From Actinomycetota bacterium (GTDB taxonomy: Bacteria > Actinomycetota > Actinomycetes > S36-B12 > UBA5976), in the NCBI GenBank assembly GCA_016870945.1, contig VGAH01000013.1, forward strand, positions 1-16,637: 16,637 nucleotides of DNA. The letters are read 5' to 3'. Below are positions 14,645 through 16,637 of this stretch, one piece after another. The translations under genes were made by a program, and so were the position numbers. Under the pieces are notes generated by a model, which saw only the letters and a list, made by a program, of their open reading frames with translations, ran no database searches and was not told the origin of the DNA. Each line of letters begins with the position of its first letter. Within the stretch, counting starts at the first letter, position 1.

Positions 14645-14656
14645 TTGAACGTTCAA
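14645..14656. promoter_or_regulatory. LacI-type operator, site 2 of the amidotransferase-like gene
   Basis: TTGAACGTTCAA, identical to the site at 9355-9366, about 100 bases upstream of the amidotransferase-like start. An exact 12-bp palindrome recurring in control regions of functionally linked genes is strong evidence for a common regulator, most simply the LacI-type protein of the locus. Confidence 0.7.
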
Positions 14657-14705
14657 ATAAGATTGCGGTTTGATGTGACGACCTATTTAGGTTGAGAGGC
14701 GGGTG

Positions 14706-14798
14706 GTGTGTGTGAGTGCAGCGAAACCGGCGGCAGCGAAACCGGCGGCGGCGCAAGCACGAAAGCTAAAGGCCGAAGGGGTGGTGCTCACCCGCTAG
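14706..14798 (+). CDS. Possible small Ala/Lys/Pro-rich ORF
   Basis: From GTG 14706 (or GTG 14703, GTG 14712) the frame gives about 28-30 residues ending AAKPAAAKPAAAQARKLKAEGVVLTR before TAG. GAGAGG lies 6-12 bases upstream. The repeat AAKPA resembles linker-histone or nucleoid-protein tails. It may be a real micropeptide, the end of a decayed gene, or chance coding of a GC-rich repeat; I cannot decide. Confidence 0.25.
   Translation: MCVSAAKPAAAKPAAAQARKLKAEGVVLTR
14718..14747. repeat. Perfect 15-bp tandem duplication
   Basis: GCAGCGAAACCGGCG occurs twice back to back (14718-14732 and 14733-14747), followed by a decayed GCGGCGCAAGC. The unit is five codons long, so it keeps the frame of the small ORF it lies in. 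Confidence 0.85.
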
Positions 14799-14832
14799 AG
14801 GGGGATTCGCATTTGGCGAACTCGCTCGTGGC

Positions 14833-15375
14833 CTAGAGCCGTAAGTTGACGCGGGCCAATCGGTCGGATATCGCTGAGAGCCTGGCCAGTGAGCGCGAGT
14901 AGTCAGCCCACGCACGAAGTGCTTCGCCAAGAGATAGCCGTGAGGCAGCAAATTTGTTCGCGTCATCAAAGCTGATGTCACCGCGTGCGGTAAGTGTTGC
15001 GGCGGTTGCTGCGGCGCGTGCCGTGGCGGCCGCGACTTGTTTGCGTGGGGCGGCGGCGCGGGCTAGGGCGGCCGCGCGGTCGACTTGGCGTTGTAAGGCG
15101 GTTAAGTCGGCAAGTGCCGTGGTGGTTTGGTTTCGCAAGTTGGTTTGTTCGTCGGGCGGAAACCGCTCGAGATATTTGGCCAAGTAGGCGTCGCGTTGTT
15201 TGGCGTTGTCGGTGCGGTATTGCTCAAGATCTTTCTTGATTGACGTTAGTTCGCGCGTGATTGATTTCGGGACGGGGTCACTCGCGGTTTGAGCGAAAGC
15301 GGGGGCCGCGACGCCGGTGGCCAGCACGAACGCCCCAACCATTGCCCCCACCCGCCACGCCTTCATCACGTTCAA
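14833..15375 (-). CDS. Secreted Ala-rich helical protein, function unknown
   Basis: About 180 aa. A Sec signal peptide is clear: a basic start MNVMKAWR, a hydrophobic core, and a likely cleavage after AFA (about residue 28). The mature part is mostly predicted helix, with charged heptad-like stretches (SITRELTSIKKDLEQYRTDNAKQRD) and an Ala/Arg run AALARAAAPRKQVAAATARAAATAATLTARG, so it may be an extracytoplasmic coiled coil. There are no catalytic motifs. I do not recognise a family. The start is TTG 15375 with AAAGG six bases upstream; GTG 15369 or ATG 15366 are possible. It is divergent from the ribbon-helix-helix gene, with 44 bases between them, and may share its operator. Confidence 0.7.
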   Translation of the reverse strand: MNVMKAWRVGAMVGAFVLATGVAAPAFAQTASDPVPKSITRELTSIKKDLEQYRTDNAKQRDAYLAKYLERFPPDEQTNLRNQTTTALADLTALQRQVDRAAALARAAAPRKQVAAATARAAATAATLTARGDISFDDANKFAASRLSLGEALRAWADYSRSLARLSAISDRLARVNLRL

Positions 15376-15384
15376 AGCCTACCT

Positions 15385-15413
15385 TTGACAACTTTAATTT
15401 TGTCGTGCAAAAT
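15385..15413 (+). promoter_or_regulatory. Consensus-like leaderless promoter of the ribbon-helix-helix gene
   Basis: TTGACA (15385-15390), a 17-base spacer and CAAAAT (15408-15413; four of six matches to TATAAT). The predicted start of transcription, seven bases later, is the GTG at 15420. This is the best sigma-70-type promoter in the window, and no Shine-Dalgarno precedes the gene. Confidence 0.55.
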
Positions 15414-15415
15414 TA
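15395..15415. promoter_or_regulatory. Perfect inverted repeat over the -10 box (probable operator)
   Basis: TAATTTTG (15395-15402) and CAAAATTA (15408-15415) are exact inverted repeats around TCGTG. The element covers the spacer and -10 box of the ribbon-helix-helix promoter, an ideal place for autorepression, and it lies between the two divergent genes. Confidence 0.6.
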
Positions 15416-15419
15416 GCAC

Positions 15420-15740
15420 GTGACAGTAAAGCAAAAACGCAAAGGCAGTCAGCGGGTGTGGGTGACGCGCTCGGGGCGCCGGATTACTGAGGCAAACGCT
15501 GCAAAACTTGCACGCGAGTTTGAGTCGTCGTCGACCGAGATTGATGCGCGCACGATGGTGTTCCCTAGAAAAGTTGGGCGACCGTCGTTGGGGGGCAAAA
15601 ACGGGACATCACCGCAAATCACATTTCGTCTCGACACCAAATCGCGAAGAGCTGCAGAGAAGTTGGCTGCACGCGAGGGCGTGACAGTTTCTGCACTCGC
15701 ACGTAAAGCGTTGCTGGCCAAGATTGCACGGGCAAAGTGA
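15420..15740 (+). CDS. Ribbon-helix-helix DNA-binding protein (CopG/antitoxin-like)
   Basis: Small basic protein of 106 aa. The C-terminal part is a ribbon-helix-helix domain: strand PQITFRLD (about 65-72), helix KSRRAAEKLAAREG, turn, helix TVSALARKALLAKIARAK. The GRPSLGG segment just before it is common in actinobacterial antitoxin-like orphan proteins. The N-terminal half (KQKRKGSQRVWVTRSGRRITEANAAKLAREFE) is positively charged and less typical. GTG 15420 follows the -10 box by six bases and looks leaderless. No toxin gene (PIN, RelE, HicA type) lies next to it on either strand, so it is either an orphan regulator or an autoregulator that also controls the divergent secreted protein. Confidence 0.75.
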   Translation: MTVKQKRKGSQRVWVTRSGRRITEANAAKLAREFESSSTEIDARTMVFPRKVGRPSLGGKNGTSPQITFRLDTKSRRAAEKLAAREGVTVSALARKALLAKIARAK

Positions 15741-15986
15741 AGTTAGGACGGGGTGTGCGGAGGCTGCAGGCGTATTAGTTAAGGCTCGACCCAACGGCAA
15801 ACTGCAAGTGCTCGGCCGCTCACCCGCGCCTAACGTCTAGCCGAGACGAGTTCATTCCAGGGACTGCTTGCTGGCCTCGCGGTGCTTGTCTGTGATGGTG
15901 GCCGCCCACCTAAACATTGGCGGCGCTGGGGTCGTTTAGCCTTGCGATTATGCGGCCAATTGGTTACGAGGCGGGGTACTAGCTAA
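15741..15986. other. Intergenic region, 246 bases
   Basis: No convincing gene, tRNA or strong terminator was found between the ribbon-helix-helix gene and the acyl-CoA dehydrogenase. A short GGTGG/CCACC hairpin near 15897-15910 lacks a T-tract. The G-rich stretch GGCGGGG at 15970-15976 is 10 bases before the next start and may be its ribosome binding site. Confidence 0.4.
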
Positions 15987-16637
15987 GTGGAGTTCGAGCT
16001 GAGCGCACGAGCACGTGAATACATCGCATGCATGCAAGATTTCATGCGCAATCACGTTTACCCAGCCGAACCGGTTTATGCAGCCCAGCGTGCGGCCCTC
16101 ATTTCACAAGGCGCACCAAACCAATTACCTGAAATTGTCGAAGACTTAAAACGCGTCGCCCGCGCGCAGGGCTTATGGAATCTATTTTTGCCGGGCGCGA
16201 AAGACCCTGTCCATCAATTAGACGTTCTTGATTATGCGCCGATTGCCGAGCTCTCAGGGCGTTCGTATGAAATCGCGCCAGAGGCGATCAATTGCTCGGC
16301 CCCTGACACCGGCAACATGGAATTACTCGAGATGTTCGGCACGCCTGCGCAGAAGTCGCGATGGCTCGAGCCTTTGTTAAATGGCGAGACTCGTTCGGCG
16401 TTTGCGATGACTGAGCCCGATGTTGCCTCAAGTGATGCGACCAACATTTCGACGCGAATCGAGCGCGATGGTGATGAGTACGTAATCAACGGCCGCAAAT
16501 GGTGGACGACGGGTGTGCTCGACCCGCGTTGCGAAGTTCTAATCGTGATGGGTAAGACCGATGCGGGGGCTGAGGTGCATAAGCAGCAGTCCATGGTGTT
16601 GGTGCCGATGGGTACACCTGGGCTAAAGGTCGTGCGT
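15987..16637 (+). CDS. Acyl-CoA dehydrogenase family protein, 5' part
   Basis: The frame runs from GTG 15987 to the window end (217 codons) without a stop. TAA directly precedes the GTG in frame, so this or the ATG at 16032 must be the start; family members usually begin with a residue pattern like VEFELS, which favours the GTG. The N-terminal alpha domain is visible (residues 1-130), including PIAELSGRSYEIAPEAINCSAPDTGNMELL and MFGTPAQKSRWLEPLLNGETRSAFAMTEP. The FAD/substrate motif MTEPDVASSDATNI and INGRKWWTTG follow. The pattern resembles the long-chain/ACAD11-like group of acyl-CoA dehydrogenases, which oxidise acyl-CoA thioesters with FAD. The C-terminal domain with the catalytic Glu is outside the window. 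Confidence 0.9.
   Translation, partial: MEFELSARAREYIACMQDFMRNHVYPAEPVYAAQRAALISQGAPNQLPEIVEDLKRVARAQGLWNLFLPGAKDPVHQLDVLDYAPIAELSGRSYEIAPEAINCSAPDTGNMELLEMFGTPAQKSRWLEPLLNGETRSAFAMTEPDVASSDATNISTRIERDGDEYVINGRKWWTTGVLDPRCEVLIVMGKTDAGAEVHKQQSMVLVPMGTPGLKVVR

Noticed and set aside
14806..14820. TTCGC/GCGAA hairpin as terminator of the secreted-protein gene
   Set aside because: The stem has only five pairs and there is no T-tract.
15420..15740. Complete toxin-antitoxin pair
   Set aside because: No toxin-like gene is adjacent on either strand; the divergent neighbour is a secreted protein with a signal peptide.
16232..16594. 120-codon open frame on the minus strand at the right end
   Set aside because: It lies opposite the acyl-CoA dehydrogenase, whose motifs are unmistakable on the plus strand.
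1..16637. CRISPR arrays, insertion sequences, tRNA or rRNA genes, phage genes
   Set aside because: No regularly spaced repeats, transposase motifs, terminal inverted repeats or RNA gene patterns were seen in either strand.

Overview
The window looks chromosomal and actinobacterial, most likely Acidimicrobiia or a related freshwater/marine lineage (inference). Support: GTG and TTG starts are common, several starts look leaderless (a TANNNT box 6-7 bases before the start codon), the terminal-oxidase genes sit beside a ctaG-type assembly gene, and an orphan GRPSL-type ribbon-helix-helix protein is present. No rRNA, tRNA, CRISPR, transposase or phage gene was seen.

Left part (1-4523): a respiratory oxidase block. 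On the minus strand, a membrane-anchored cupredoxin, a CuA-type cytochrome c oxidase subunit II and a subunit I follow each other with overlapping ends. The divergent gene is a CtaG-like copper/oxidase assembly protein. Subunit I has two extra N-terminal membrane segments and lacks the usual K-channel lysine. A small VOC (glyoxalase-like) fragment and an imperfect repeat lie to its right (4515-4851).

Centre (4870-14660): a compact uptake and hydrolysis locus under an apparent LacI-family regulator. Reading left to right: lacI-type gene (+); a leftward operon of substrate-binding lipoprotein, cyclase-family hydrolase and creatinase-like M24 protein; a divergent rightward operon of amidohydrolase, ABC ATPase, ABC permease and a second, highly diverged M24-like protein; and a leftward gene for a PF07090-type glutamine-amidotransferase-like protein. 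The ABC transporter is split over the two divergent operons. The palindrome TTGAACGTTCAA occurs in the divergent control region and again upstream of the amidotransferase-like gene. In both places a second variant site lies about 20 bp away, centre to centre, which ties the genes into one regulon. The likely job is import of a small nitrogen-containing or amide/imide-type compound followed by stepwise hydrolysis in the cytoplasm. The substrate cannot be read from the sequence.

Right part (14657-16637): a short Ala/Lys/Pro small ORF with a 15-bp tandem repeat, a secreted Ala-rich helical protein, a divergent ribbon-helix-helix protein whose promoter is overlaid by a perfect inverted repeat, a 246-bp gap, and the 5' part of an acyl-CoA dehydrogenase that runs off the window.
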